This document shows positions 1 to 6,281 of a DNA stretch of 8,916 bases, piece after piece. Position numbers and translations under genes: made by a program. The notes beneath the pieces were generated by a model. The model was given only the letters and a program-made list of their open reading frames with translations. It was not told the origin of the DNA and searched no databases. The number at the start of each line of letters is the position of its first letter. Positions within the stretch are counted from its first letter, which is position 1. The DNA lies in the NCBI GenBank assembly GCA_003567135.1, contig PXAI01000196.1:1-8916 (forward strand), given 5' to 3'. Source of the DNA: Balneolia bacterium. GTDB lineage: Bacteria > Bacteroidota > Rhodothermia > Balneolales > Cyclonatronaceae.

Positions 1-612
1 AGCCTGATCGGGGTGGAATCTCCCAGAATGTTTGCCGGAACCGATACGGCGCACTATCAGGCGGGCACTTCGCGAGATTTCCTTCAAAAACTAACCGAGA
101 ATAAAGTGGTGCGTCTGCAGGGGCGCGGCGGTGACAAGCCGACGTCACGCTACGGCCGCTATCACGCCTACGTAACAGCACGTGATAAAGATGACGACAG
201 CGCTTCGGAGGTCATATCCCTGAATACCAGCATGCTGGAAGCCGGAATGGCGCGCTATTCCACGTTTTATTCACAGGATCCGGATTCTGTGTCCTGGTAT
301 CAGCATCTGGCGTGGGTATCCAGCGTAACCGGCCGGGGCGTTTGGGAAGAGCCGGACAGGTTCAAAGAGAGAGTGCCGCGACATATAGAGGAGGGAGAAG
401 ATGAGGATGCCGTGACTTTCCCGATCAATATAAATACGGCGACATCCCGGCAGCTGCAGGCATTGCCCGGTATTGGCCCGGGTCGCGCAGACTCAATAAT
501 AGAGTTCAGGGAATCAAACGGCCCGTTCAGGGATATAGATGATTTGCAGAAGATCAGGGGTATTGGCCCGGGGATCGTAAACCAGATCAGGCCGAACGTG
601 GTTGTAGATTAG
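1..612 (+). CDS. SNase-like domain fused to ComEA-type helix-hairpin-helix protein (5' end missing)
   Basis: The frame is open to the left edge, so the gene begins outside the window; a GTG at 13 is in frame but lies inside a conserved motif and is not the start. Visible residues 1-8 (SLIGVESP) match the RLIGVDTPE block of staphylococcal/thermonuclease domains. YGR at visible residues 51-53 and the later LNTSMLEAGMAR stretch match the rest of that fold, which ends near GRGVWEEP. An acidic linker leads to two helix-hairpin-helix motifs (NINTATSRQLQALPGIGPG and LQKIRGIGPG), as in ComEA, which bind DNA backbone non-specifically. Compared with the nuclease family, Arg35 is Ser, Asp40 is Glu and Glu43 is Arg, while Arg87 is kept, so cleavage activity is doubtful. 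It probably works as a DNA-binding protein; export cannot be judged without the N-terminus. Fold assignment is firm, function inferred. Confidence 0.85.
   Translation, partial: SLIGVESPRMFAGTDTAHYQAGTSRDFLQKLTENKVVRLQGRGGDKPTSRYGRYHAYVTARDKDDDSASEVISLNTSMLEAGMARYSTFYSQDPDSVSWYQHLAWVSSVTGRGVWEEPDRFKERVPRHIEEGEDEDAVTFPININTATSRQLQALPGIGPGRADSIIEFRESNGPFRDIDDLQKIRGIGPGIVNQIRPNVVVD
469..572 (+). repeat. 14-bp direct repeat encoding the two HhH hairpins
   Basis: GGTATTGGCCCGGG occurs at 469-482 and exactly again at 559-572. Both copies code for the GIGPG hairpin of a helix-hairpin-helix motif, so the repeat reflects the tandem protein motif rather than a mobile or regulatory element. Confidence 0.8.
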
Positions 613-660
613 GCGGGGATACATTAAGAGAGGAAAGAATCAGCGGGCTCAAAAACACCC

Positions 661-684
661 TATTAAAATTAATTGTTTTTAATA
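661..684. repeat. 8-bp AT-only inverted repeat
   Basis: TATTAAAA at 661-668 is exactly complementary to TTTTAATA at 677-684, with an 8-nt loop. It lies about 50 bp after the upstream stop codon. The stem has no G or C, so it would be a poor terminator; it may simply be a product of base composition. Confidence 0.35.
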
Positions 685-719
685 AAAGTCCGTTTCTCAC
701 CGTCCTGTTTCACCTGGTT

Positions 720-746
720 TTCGAAAAAAATTTTGATTTTTTCGAA
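720..746. repeat. Perfect 10-bp inverted repeat, candidate operator
   Basis: TTCGAAAAAA at 720-729 and TTTTTTCGAA at 737-746 are perfect reverse complements separated by 7 nt. The arms end in the palindrome TTCGAA. It lies about 100 bp upstream of the -35 box. A dimeric regulator site is plausible; no T-tract follows, so it does not look like a terminator for the upstream gene. Regulator unknown. Confidence 0.5.
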
Positions 747-785
747 GTAGTGCAAATTATTAAACGATATAAGTGTAATAAAATC

Positions 786-892
786 AGCGCTTAAAATAGT
801 TAAATACTTTTATTTAATTTTTTTAATAAAAATAGCTTCATCTATTGACTTTAGTATTAAGATGTTCTTATAATTGTGTCAGGTTAAGCGCT
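786..892. repeat. 9-bp inverted repeats bracketing the promoter
   Basis: AGCGCTTAA at 786-794 and TTAAGCGCT at 884-892 are exact reverse complements about 98 bp apart centre to centre. One lies upstream of the -35 box, the other just after the predicted transcription start. Each contains the palindrome AGCGCT, so each could be a site by itself. An operator pair is possible; chance cannot be excluded. Confidence 0.35.
845..874 (+). promoter_or_regulatory. Predicted promoter of the pilus operon
   Basis: TTGACT at 845-850 and a perfect TATAAT at 869-874 are separated by 18 bp, close to the sigma-70 consensus. The -10 region read as TATAATTG also matches the Bacteroidota -7 box TAnnTTTG with one mismatch, with a TTG about 21 bp upstream, so either type of housekeeping sigma factor could use it. 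The preceding 100 bp is strongly AT-rich. Transcription would start near 880, leaving about 105 nt of leader before the pilin ATG. It is the only good promoter seen ahead of the operon. Confidence 0.7.
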
Positions 893-985
893 AAACAGCT
901 TGGCCAGACAACAAAAAGATGTAAAGGGCTCAGCACCTAAACGCACCTGCCCTCTACTCAATCTTAACACAAAATCTTTGCAATT

Positions 986-1450
986 ATGGGACAACAACAA
1001 CTTTTACTCGTAATACTGGTGACCATTATCGTAGGTATCGCAACAGTAGTAGCGATTAACATTTTCGGAACCAGTGCAGAACAGGCAAACCAGGATGCAG
1101 TACGCCAGGATCTGGCTCAGATCGGTACAGCTGCTCAGGGTTGGGTAATCAAGCCAGCACTTCTTGGCGGCGGCAACAACGAATTTGATGATATTGACTT
1201 CAGAAAGTTCACATTTCCAGGTCAAATTGATGCTTCAAATCCATTAGTAGCTTCTAACCTTAACGGTTACTACGTGATTTCAGATCGTGGTAATGACTCA
1301 TTCAAAGTGACAGCTTACCTTGCAAGCTCCGACGATTATACAGGAACCAGTGCAGCTGGGGATTGGTTCGAGATCGTGGTTGAAAGAGGCGAAATGTTCA
1401 TGAGTGCAGTAGTGAACGAACCTGCTGTAGAAGAAGAAGTAGTAGAGTAA
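986..1450 (+). CDS. Type IV pilin-like protein, putative major filament subunit
   Basis: 154 residues. The N-terminus is MGQQQ followed by a hydrophobic segment (residues 6-27, LLLVILVTIIVGIATVVAIN), then a polar helix rich in Ala/Gln/Asp and a beta-type globular domain with a YYVI core. This is the layout of a type IV pilin: N-terminal helix plus C-terminal sheet. The leader would be only Met-Gly, with cleavage after Gly2, and there is no Phe+1 or Glu+5. The C-terminus is an acidic tail (residues 144-154). The codons favour A/T endings (many GTA, GCA) more than the neighbours, consistent with high expression. No Shine-Dalgarno precedes the ATG. It is first in the operon, has its own terminator and is the smallest subunit, which suggests it is the major pilin. 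The pilin assignment rests on architecture and context rather than the classical signature. Confidence 0.7.
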   Translation: MGQQQLLLVILVTIIVGIATVVAINIFGTSAEQANQDAVRQDLAQIGTAAQGWVIKPALLGGGNNEFDDIDFRKFTFPGQIDASNPLVASNLNGYYVISDRGNDSFKVTAYLASSDDYTGTSAAGDWFEIVVERGEMFMSAVVNEPAVEEEVVE

Positions 1451-1461
1451 CAATATCCTGA

Positions 1462-1474
1462 CGGGGACTCCCCG
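1462..1474 (+). other. Small GC hairpin after the pilin stop
   Basis: CGGGG at 1462-1466 pairs with CCCCG at 1470-1474 around a 3-nt loop. It sits 11 nt after the pilin stop codon and 11 nt before the terminator stem. It could protect the 3' end of the short pilin transcript from exonucleases; this is inference. Confidence 0.35.
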
Positions 1475-1484
1475 CACAACTCTC

Positions 1485-1518
1485 AAAGGGCCGGGGTATA
1501 TATTCCGGCCCTTTTTTT
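1485..1518 (+). terminator. Strong intrinsic terminator between pilin and machinery genes
   Basis: AAAGGGCCGG (1485-1494) pairs perfectly with CCGGCCCTTT (1505-1514) around a 10-nt loop, and the T-run covers 1512-1518. GC-rich stem plus T-tract is the textbook rho-independent form. Its position, 35 nt after the pilin stop and 46 nt before the next start, suggests most transcripts end here and the machinery is expressed by read-through or from a weak internal promoter. Confidence 0.9.
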
Positions 1519-1563
1519 AGCACCTTACCAAATATTTGCAATTAATGAGAAGCGAGAGCAACA

Positions 1564-2901
1564 ATGGCACAGTTCAGATACATAGGGTTTGCTCCGAATG
1601 GCCGAAGGGTACAAGCCGAATTTGAAGCCTCCGGACTGAAAGAAGCAAAAAAACGAGCCGAATTCCTGCGTACCAGCCGCTCCCTTAAGCTACACGAATT
1701 ATCAGAAAAGAAGATCTGGCAGTTCAAGGCTAAGAAATCCAGCGGTAAGATTATAGACGGCGAGCAGGATGCCTTCACGAAAACCGAAGTGGTTGAGGCG
1801 CTTGAAAGACTTGGCTTTACCGATATTAAGGTTAACAAAAAGCTGGTTCTGTTTAAGCAGGGCGTAAGCAATGAGGAAGTAGTAAACTTCATCAGGCTGT
1901 CTGCTGATCTTCTGAACCAAAAGCTTTCCTACGACGAAATTCTTACCCTGCTCCTGGAAGACACCACCAACCAGCGCATGAAAGAGGTGATCAAAGAGAT
2001 CCAGAAAGATCTGCGCGATGGTAAGGAAGGCCGGGAAGTGTACGGGAAGCATGTAGATATTTTCGGAAAATTCGCCTCGTACATGCTGGGCGTTGCAACA
2101 ACTTCAGGTAATATGGCCCAGGTGTTTGAAAGCACCGCCAAGTTTCTGGAGCGGGATGCCAACTTTAAGAAAAACCTTCGCCGATCCCTCATGATGCCTG
2201 CCATTACCGTGCTGGCTATTATCGGCGTAGTTCTTTTTTATGTCGGCTATATTTTTCCCGCCACCGCCGAAATGTTCCTGCAGTTCGATATCGAGCTTCC
2301 GCCTATGACGGCAGCCACGCTTGATCTCAGCTACTGGCTGAAAGCCAACTGGATACTGATAACGCTTTCCTTCATCGTTCCAATCGTCGGTTTTATCGCC
2401 TGGATAAAAACCGAAAGAGGAAAGTTCCTGATGGATAAGTATCTGATCAGAATTCCGATAATGGGTGATCTTATCCACAAGACCAGCATCGAAATTTTTG
2501 CACGCGTATTCTTTACGCTTTACAGCGGATCGGGACAGAATATCGACGTTATCCGGGTAGCTTCTGAAGCGTGCCGGAATACCTATATGGAGCATCAGAT
2601 AAAGGCAGTAGCCATTAAGATGATGCTCGAAGACGGGAAAGGCCTTGTAGAGTCGATGGAGGCTACAGGAGTTTTTACCCATACAGCCATCAGCCGGTTT
2701 AAGCTTGGCGTGGAGTCGGGTTCAGTGCGCGAAAATGCGCGGCAGCTTGCGGATTATTACGAAACGCAAACCTCCTATAAGATGGAATCGATGATCGACA
2801 CGATCAACCTGATCATCAACTTCCTGATTATGATTGCCCTTATCGTGATTACGATTGTTTCCTCTGAAGCTGCAATTATCAAACCTGAAACACCTTATTA
2901 G
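1564..2901 (+). CDS. pilC: GspF/PilC-family inner-membrane platform protein
   Basis: 445 residues. This is the polytopic membrane platform on which pilin subunits are assembled, in contact with the assembly ATPase. The N-terminus (MAQFRYIGFAPNGRR, then an Ala-rich helix) is the usual GspF opening. Two T2SF domains follow, about residues 108-235 and 300-440. Predicted membrane segments are at about 211-233, 263-282 and 414-438. The second domain has the conserved elements IPIMGDLI, FARVFFTLYSGSG and a GVESG in place of the usual GEESG; in the first domain the equivalent is TTSGNM. An extra module of about 60 residues lies between the N-terminal helix and the first domain and looks like a second copy of the opening module. 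Only a weak GAGAG precedes the ATG. The ATPase gene follows after 8 bp. GspF versus PilC cannot be told by sequence alone; the pilin and PilT-like neighbours favour PilC. Confidence 0.93.
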   Translation: MAQFRYIGFAPNGRRVQAEFEASGLKEAKKRAEFLRTSRSLKLHELSEKKIWQFKAKKSSGKIIDGEQDAFTKTEVVEALERLGFTDIKVNKKLVLFKQGVSNEEVVNFIRLSADLLNQKLSYDEILTLLLEDTTNQRMKEVIKEIQKDLRDGKEGREVYGKHVDIFGKFASYMLGVATTSGNMAQVFESTAKFLERDANFKKNLRRSLMMPAITVLAIIGVVLFYVGYIFPATAEMFLQFDIELPPMTAATLDLSYWLKANWILITLSFIVPIVGFIAWIKTERGKFLMDKYLIRIPIMGDLIHKTSIEIFARVFFTLYSGSGQNIDVIRVASEACRNTYMEHQIKAVAIKMMLEDGKGLVESMEATGVFTHTAISRFKLGVESGSVRENARQLADYYETQTSYKMESMIDTINLIINFLIMIALIVITIVSSEAAIIKPETPY

Positions 2902-2909
2902 GCACGATT

Positions 2910-4697
2910 ATGTTAGTAACCAGCAGCGTAAAACGAAGATTAGGTGAATCCCTCGTAAAAGAGGGAATCATCTCGCACAGCACTCTCGATCAGGCCATCC
3001 AGATGATGGAGCGGGAGCCGGAGCATCTGCGCCGCAGGCTTCCCTTGATTCTGATTCAGGAATTCGATGCTGATCCGAATCAGGTTATGAAGCAGGTTGC
3101 CTCCTTCTACGCATTTAAGGAAGTGGGAAAGGGCGATGATTACGCCAGGCCGGAGGTTATCGACAGTATTAATCAGGCCAAGGAACTGATCCCTGATACG
3201 CTCTTTGAGGAAATTATCTCAAAAAATGCGATTCCCTGGATAGCCAATCACGACAGTATTGTAATCGCCGCGGCCGATCCGATTGATCCTCAGCTGAACG
3301 AAACGCTGGGCAAACTTCCGCAGAAGCATCACGAAGTAGCCTATTTGCCGCATGATAAGGTGAAGTATATTACCGCGCACGTTCACGAAAAGAAAAACGA
3401 GTTTCTGGAGCTGCTCGAGGAGTACGGTACCGAAACCGAATATATTGATGAAGTAGAAGAGCAGGCGATTGACGAAGAGCAGATCAATGCTGAGATCAAG
3501 CAGAGTATGCTTAACTCTCTCGTTGAAGGGATGCTGGTCGAGGCGGTACGAAAGGATGTGAGTGATATCCACATTATCCCGATCGACAAATTCCATTCGG
3601 ATATCTATTTCCGCCTGGATGGTAAGCTGAAACTCTGGGTACGCCAGAACAACATTCGTCCGGAAGCACTCAGCGCGGTCATTAAGGATAAAACCCGAAA
3701 CGTCGACCGTTTCGAGCGCGATTCTTCACAGGATGGATTTATCCAGCGGAAAATTGACGGCACGCAGATTCGGTACAGGGTTTCCATCATTCCTATGGTC
3801 GGAGCCGATTTTGACCGGAAATTTGAGTCCATCGTAATCCGGATTCTCGACGACCGGAAAGTGATCACTGATCTTGAAAAACTCGGACTCCAGCCCACGG
3901 CGAAAGCGTCGTTTGTAAAGGCGATCAAGAAGCCATCCGGAATTGTGATTATTACGGGCCCGACGGGAAGCGGTAAGTCAACCACGCTCGTTGCGGCGCT
4001 CTACTCAGTTATTGATCCGAGTGTAAACGTGCTTACGGTTGAGGAGCCGGTGGAGTATCTGATTAAAGGTGCGCGCCAGCTGAAAATCAGCCACAAAATG
4101 TCGTTCGACGATGCCATGCGCGGAATCCTGCGTCATGACCCTGATATCGTACTCGTGGGTGAGATTCGTGATCTGAAAACAGCGGAAATCGCCATGAAAC
4201 TGGCCAATACGGGTCACCTTACGTTCTCCACGCTTCACACCAACGATGCCCCGAGCGCGGTGGCGCGACTCTATAAAATGGGCGTTGAGCCGTTTCTGAT
4301 CGCAACTTCCATTAACCTGGTTATGGCGCAGCGGCTTATCAGGAAACTTTGCGAAAACTGCAAAACTCCGGTGGAGATGAACGATGGTGAACGTGAACTG
4401 GCGAAAGGGCTCGGGTTTACGGATAAAGAAATTGATGAAACGATCTTTTACGATCCGGTTGGCTGCAAAAAGTGCAACAACGGATATAAAGGAAGAATGG
4501 CGATTCATGAAGCGCTCTATTTCGATAAGGAAATCAAGCGCATCATCTACGAATCAGGTAGTAATATTGATGAAGATCTGATTCGTGAAGTTGCTGTTCG
4601 TAACGGAATGCTGACGCTCAGGGCTTCCGGCCGCGAGCGGATTAAAAACGGAAACACCTCCATCGCGGAAATACTTGCCGCAACGATTGAGGACTGA
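2910..4697 (+). CDS. pilB: GspE/PilB-family assembly (extension) ATPase with MshEN-type N-terminus
   Basis: 595 residues. This cytoplasmic hexameric ATPase powers filament extension. Residues 10-69 resemble an MshEN domain: RLGESLVKEG followed by a Leu/Ala-spaced helix is the c-di-GMP-binding pattern, with a second, degenerate copy from residue 43. The N2 domain starts near SDIHIIP (218-224). Motifs in the motor domain are Walker A GPTGSGKST (350-358), Asp box VEEPVEY (377-383), Walker B DIVLVGE (412-418) with the catalytic Glu418, and His box STLHTND (440-446). A tetracysteine zinc site is complete: Cys481/484 and Cys519/522. The C-terminus IAEILAATIED is typical. Everything needed for activity is present. 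No Shine-Dalgarno is seen; 8 bp separate it from the platform gene, so translation is probably coupled. Confidence 0.96.
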   Translation: MLVTSSVKRRLGESLVKEGIISHSTLDQAIQMMEREPEHLRRRLPLILIQEFDADPNQVMKQVASFYAFKEVGKGDDYARPEVIDSINQAKELIPDTLFEEIISKNAIPWIANHDSIVIAAADPIDPQLNETLGKLPQKHHEVAYLPHDKVKYITAHVHEKKNEFLELLEEYGTETEYIDEVEEQAIDEEQINAEIKQSMLNSLVEGMLVEAVRKDVSDIHIIPIDKFHSDIYFRLDGKLKLWVRQNNIRPEALSAVIKDKTRNVDRFERDSSQDGFIQRKIDGTQIRYRVSIIPMVGADFDRKFESIVIRILDDRKVITDLEKLGLQPTAKASFVKAIKKPSGIVIITGPTGSGKSTTLVAALYSVIDPSVNVLTVEEPVEYLIKGARQLKISHKMSFDDAMRGILRHDPDIVLVGEIRDLKTAEIAMKLANTGHLTFSTLHTNDAPSAVARLYKMGVEPFLIATSINLVMAQRLIRKLCENCKTPVEMNDGERELAKGLGFTDKEIDETIFYDPVGCKKCNNGYKGRMAIHEALYFDKEIKRIIYESGSNIDEDLIREVAVRNGMLTLRASGRERIKNGNTSIAEILAATIED

Positions 4698-4712
4698 TCC
4701 CCGGTAAACGGT

Positions 4713-5198
4713 ATGGAAGACTACAGTGAACTTATACTTTCGTTAGCAGCCGTGGTGCTCTTTAGCCTGTTCGCATTACACACGAACAGGATCATGCACG
4801 CTTCGGATCTGCGCGATGTGGAAAACGGCGTGAAGGCTGAAGCGCTTCGGATTACCGAGTCGGTAATCCAGCGGGCATCGGTACTGCCGTTTGATGAGCT
4901 GGTAATAGGCACGCGTCTTCAGAATATGAACCCGGAGTCACTCACATCTTCTGAAAATTTCGGAATGCCGGAAGGTCGGGAGTCTCCGATTGACTTTGAT
5001 GATTTTCACGGGAAGGAAATGATGATTTACGGGGTGTACGGCGAGTTCGTCATAACATGTGAAGTTGAATACATCGCTCCGGGAACGGTAAGTGTTCCGA
5101 TGGGCGGACGATCGGTGCGGAAAAGGCTGACTGTGACCACAAATCACGAGGAGCTTAACAGCCCGGTAAGGATGAGATATTTGAAGAGCTACTACTAA
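4713..5198 (+). CDS. PilV/GspI-like minor pilin
   Basis: 161 residues. A single N-terminal hydrophobic helix (about residues 7-23) follows a short acidic leader MEDYSE. The rest is polar, with a FDDFHG element at residues 95-100 resembling the DDYHG-type motif seen in PilV/GspI-like pseudopilins, followed by alternating beta strands (FVITCEVEYI). There is no Gly before the hydrophobic stretch, so a standard prepilin cleavage site is absent; it may stay uncleaved in the membrane. Minor pilins of this class prime assembly or form the filament tip. It sits 15 bp after the ATPase gene and 3 bp before the next gene. Assignment rests on the motif, size and position in a V-W-X order typical of minor pilin clusters. 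Confidence 0.6.
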   Translation: MEDYSELILSLAAVVLFSLFALHTNRIMHASDLRDVENGVKAEALRITESVIQRASVLPFDELVIGTRLQNMNPESLTSSENFGMPEGRESPIDFDDFHGKEMMIYGVYGEFVITCEVEYIAPGTVSVPMGGRSVRKRLTVTTNHEELNSPVRMRYLKSYY

Positions 5199-5201
5199 TT
5201 A

Positions 5202-5726
5202 ATGAATACGAATATGGAAGCTAAAGAACTCAATACGACTGATACTGTGCCTCAGAAGTACAGACATTTGACCGATGCTGTGCTTAACAGGCCGCCGGTT
5301 CTGTTCCGCTCTTTCACCAGAGAGGATCTGTCGGGTTTTTTCGACTCGGGAGTTCCTGTTGAGTATGTGATGCTCGAAGAAATAAAGCCAAACGGGTTAC
5401 CGGAATCCGAAGTAACCGGATATCTGGTGCTCGAGGGCATGATTGAGGTACGGCGAAACGGCTTTGTGATCGAAGAATTCAGGCCCGGCGACTTTATAGG
5501 GGAATCGTTTCTGCACGTCAGAAATATGCACAGATGCGAACTGAGAGCACAGATGTCGTCTGTGGTTCTGATGTTCAACCGTGCTCCCGTACTGGAGTTT
5601 TTCCGGAACAGGCCAGAAAAACTGCTCAGAATTTTTACGCTGAATGTGATTGAGTCGCAGCACCGTCACATTTATAATCTTTACCTGCGCATTGCTGAGT
5701 GCGCAAAACAGAGGGAGGAAAAGTAA
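5202..5726 (+). CDS. Stand-alone cyclic-nucleotide-binding (CRP-like) domain protein
   Basis: 174 residues. About residues 30-140 form a CNB beta-roll: YLVLEG at 74-79, then RPGDFIGES (94-102) leading into the phosphate-binding cassette. Glu101 and Arg111 are 10 residues apart, the same spacing as Glu72 and Arg82 of E. coli CRP, which hold the ribose and phosphate. The residues after Arg111 are Cys-Glu rather than the usual small pair, so ligand preference may differ or binding may be lost. The remaining ~35 residues form a C-terminal helix; there is no helix-turn-helix, so it is not a transcription factor by itself. It has no signal peptide or membrane segment. It is sandwiched between minor pilin genes, overlapping the next start by 1 nt (TAATG), which points to a role in controlling the machine. 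ATG 5214 is an alternative start; no Shine-Dalgarno favours either. Confidence 0.85.
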   Translation: MNTNMEAKELNTTDTVPQKYRHLTDAVLNRPPVLFRSFTREDLSGFFDSGVPVEYVMLEEIKPNGLPESEVTGYLVLEGMIEVRRNGFVIEEFRPGDFIGESFLHVRNMHRCELRAQMSSVVLMFNRAPVLEFFRNRPEKLLRIFTLNVIESQHRHIYNLYLRIAECAKQREEK

Positions 5727-5728
5727 TG
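5714..5728 (+). promoter_or_regulatory. Ribosome binding site deciding the PilW-like start
   Basis: GGAGG at 5714-5718 lies 7 nt before ATG 5726, within the end of the preceding gene. It supports ATG 5726 over the in-frame GTG at 5699 and forms a TAATG stop-start overlap typical of translational coupling. Confidence 0.8.
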
Positions 5729-6271
5729 AGACCCGGGCTCGTCACATCAATGCTTATTGCGGGTATGCTCTGGCTTGCCGTGCTGAACGTAAATACGAAC
5801 GTGTTTACCCATTCAGGAAGATGGGTCATTCAGCAGCAGGTAAAAACCAGCGCTGAAGCCGTAAGCATGCTGATCAGCCGCGACCTGAACCGTGCGGGCT
5901 TCGGAATTGACGGGCATGGCATCGTACACGCCGACAGCGTTCAGTTCACATTTCAGGCTGACCTGAACAACGACGGCCAGATTCAGGAAATCACCTGGAA
6001 ATCTGTTAGCGATGAAGAGCTTGATCCCGGCGTACTGAGCCTGATGAGAGTGGTGGGATCAGATTCGCTGATGTACGAAATAAACGCGCTTGATTTCAGA
6101 TTTGAATACAGAGATCAGGCAGGAAGCGTAACTCAAATTCCAGCTGATATTCGCGCAATCCGGTTTTTTATTCATAATGAATCCCGGGTCGGATACGGTG
6201 AATTTCGTGAGCGCTATGCGGTTTGGAGAGAAATTATTCCTCCGAACCTTAACCTTGGTACCCATTTATAA
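5726..6271 (+). CDS. PilW-like minor pilin
   Basis: 181 residues from ATG 5726, which has a strong Shine-Dalgarno; a GTG nine codons upstream is less likely. The N-terminus MRPG is followed by a hydrophobic helix (about residues 5-20). RDLNRAGFG at residues 52-60 is the characteristic PilW element after the N-terminal helix. The following strands (VQFTFQADLNNDGQIQEITW) and the later ALDFRFEYRD and IRAIRFFI pieces match the usual PilW beta-domain. The leader could be cleaved after Gly4, but there is no Glu at +5. PilW works with PilV and PilX in priming or capping filaments. It is coupled to the CNB gene upstream and separated by 10 bp from the PilX-like gene. Confidence 0.75.
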   Translation: MRPGLVTSMLIAGMLWLAVLNVNTNVFTHSGRWVIQQQVKTSAEAVSMLISRDLNRAGFGIDGHGIVHADSVQFTFQADLNNDGQIQEITWKSVSDEELDPGVLSLMRVVGSDSLMYEINALDFRFEYRDQAGSVTQIPADIRAIRFFIHNESRVGYGEFRERYAVWREIIPPNLNLGTHL

Positions 6272-6281
6272 GGGATAAATT

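Larger units (their letters stand above)
613..985. other. AT-rich intergenic regulatory region
   Basis: This 373-bp stretch has no convincing gene on either strand. Roughly 660-880 is very AT-rich compared with the genes on both sides. It contains several inverted repeats (661-684, 720-746, 808-831), a promoter-like pair at 845-874 and an untranslated leader of about 105 nt before the pilin start at 986. No clear GC-rich terminator follows the upstream gene at 612, so read-through into the region cannot be excluded. The AT tracts just before the promoter could act as an UP element or a site for nucleoid proteins; that is inference. Confidence 0.7.
969..1544 (+). repeat. Near-identical 18-nt motif before the pilin and platform genes
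   Basis: The 18 nt at 969-986, ending at the A of the pilin ATG, match 16 of 18 positions of 1527-1544, which lies 19 nt before the gspF/pilC ATG. The shared core is TTTGCAATTA (977-986 and 1535-1544). The coordinates span both copies; the sequence between them is the pilin gene and its terminator. The copies may be translation-initiation or regulatory elements, or remnants of a duplication. Confidence 0.5.

Noticed and set aside
661..684. Terminator of the upstream gene
   Set aside because: The stem has only A-T pairs and no proper T-run follows, so it is listed only as a repeat.
973..986. Bacteroidota-type -7 box (AATCTTTG) directly before the pilin ATG
   Set aside because: It has a mismatch at the first base and no TTG at the right distance upstream; the pair at 845-874 is much better.
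1545..1625. 26-residue open frame starting ATGAGAAGC before and across the platform gene start
   Set aside because: No ribosome binding site or recognisable leader-peptide pattern; it overlaps the real gene out of frame and could easily be chance.
2104..2682. 192-codon open frame on the - strand
   Set aside because: It lies entirely within the platform gene, its translation has no family-like pattern, and the + strand protein is clearly conserved.
4005..4508. 167-codon open frame on the - strand
   Set aside because: It is the antisense shadow of the ATPase motor domain, which has all its motifs on the + strand.
4384..4581. 65-codon + strand frame
   Set aside because: It is out of frame inside the ATPase gene, covering its zinc site and C-terminus; no independent support.
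5699..5728. GTG 5699 as start of the PilW-like gene
   Set aside because: It would put a charged nine-residue extension before the membrane helix, and the strong GGAGG at 5714-5718 is correctly spaced for ATG 5726.
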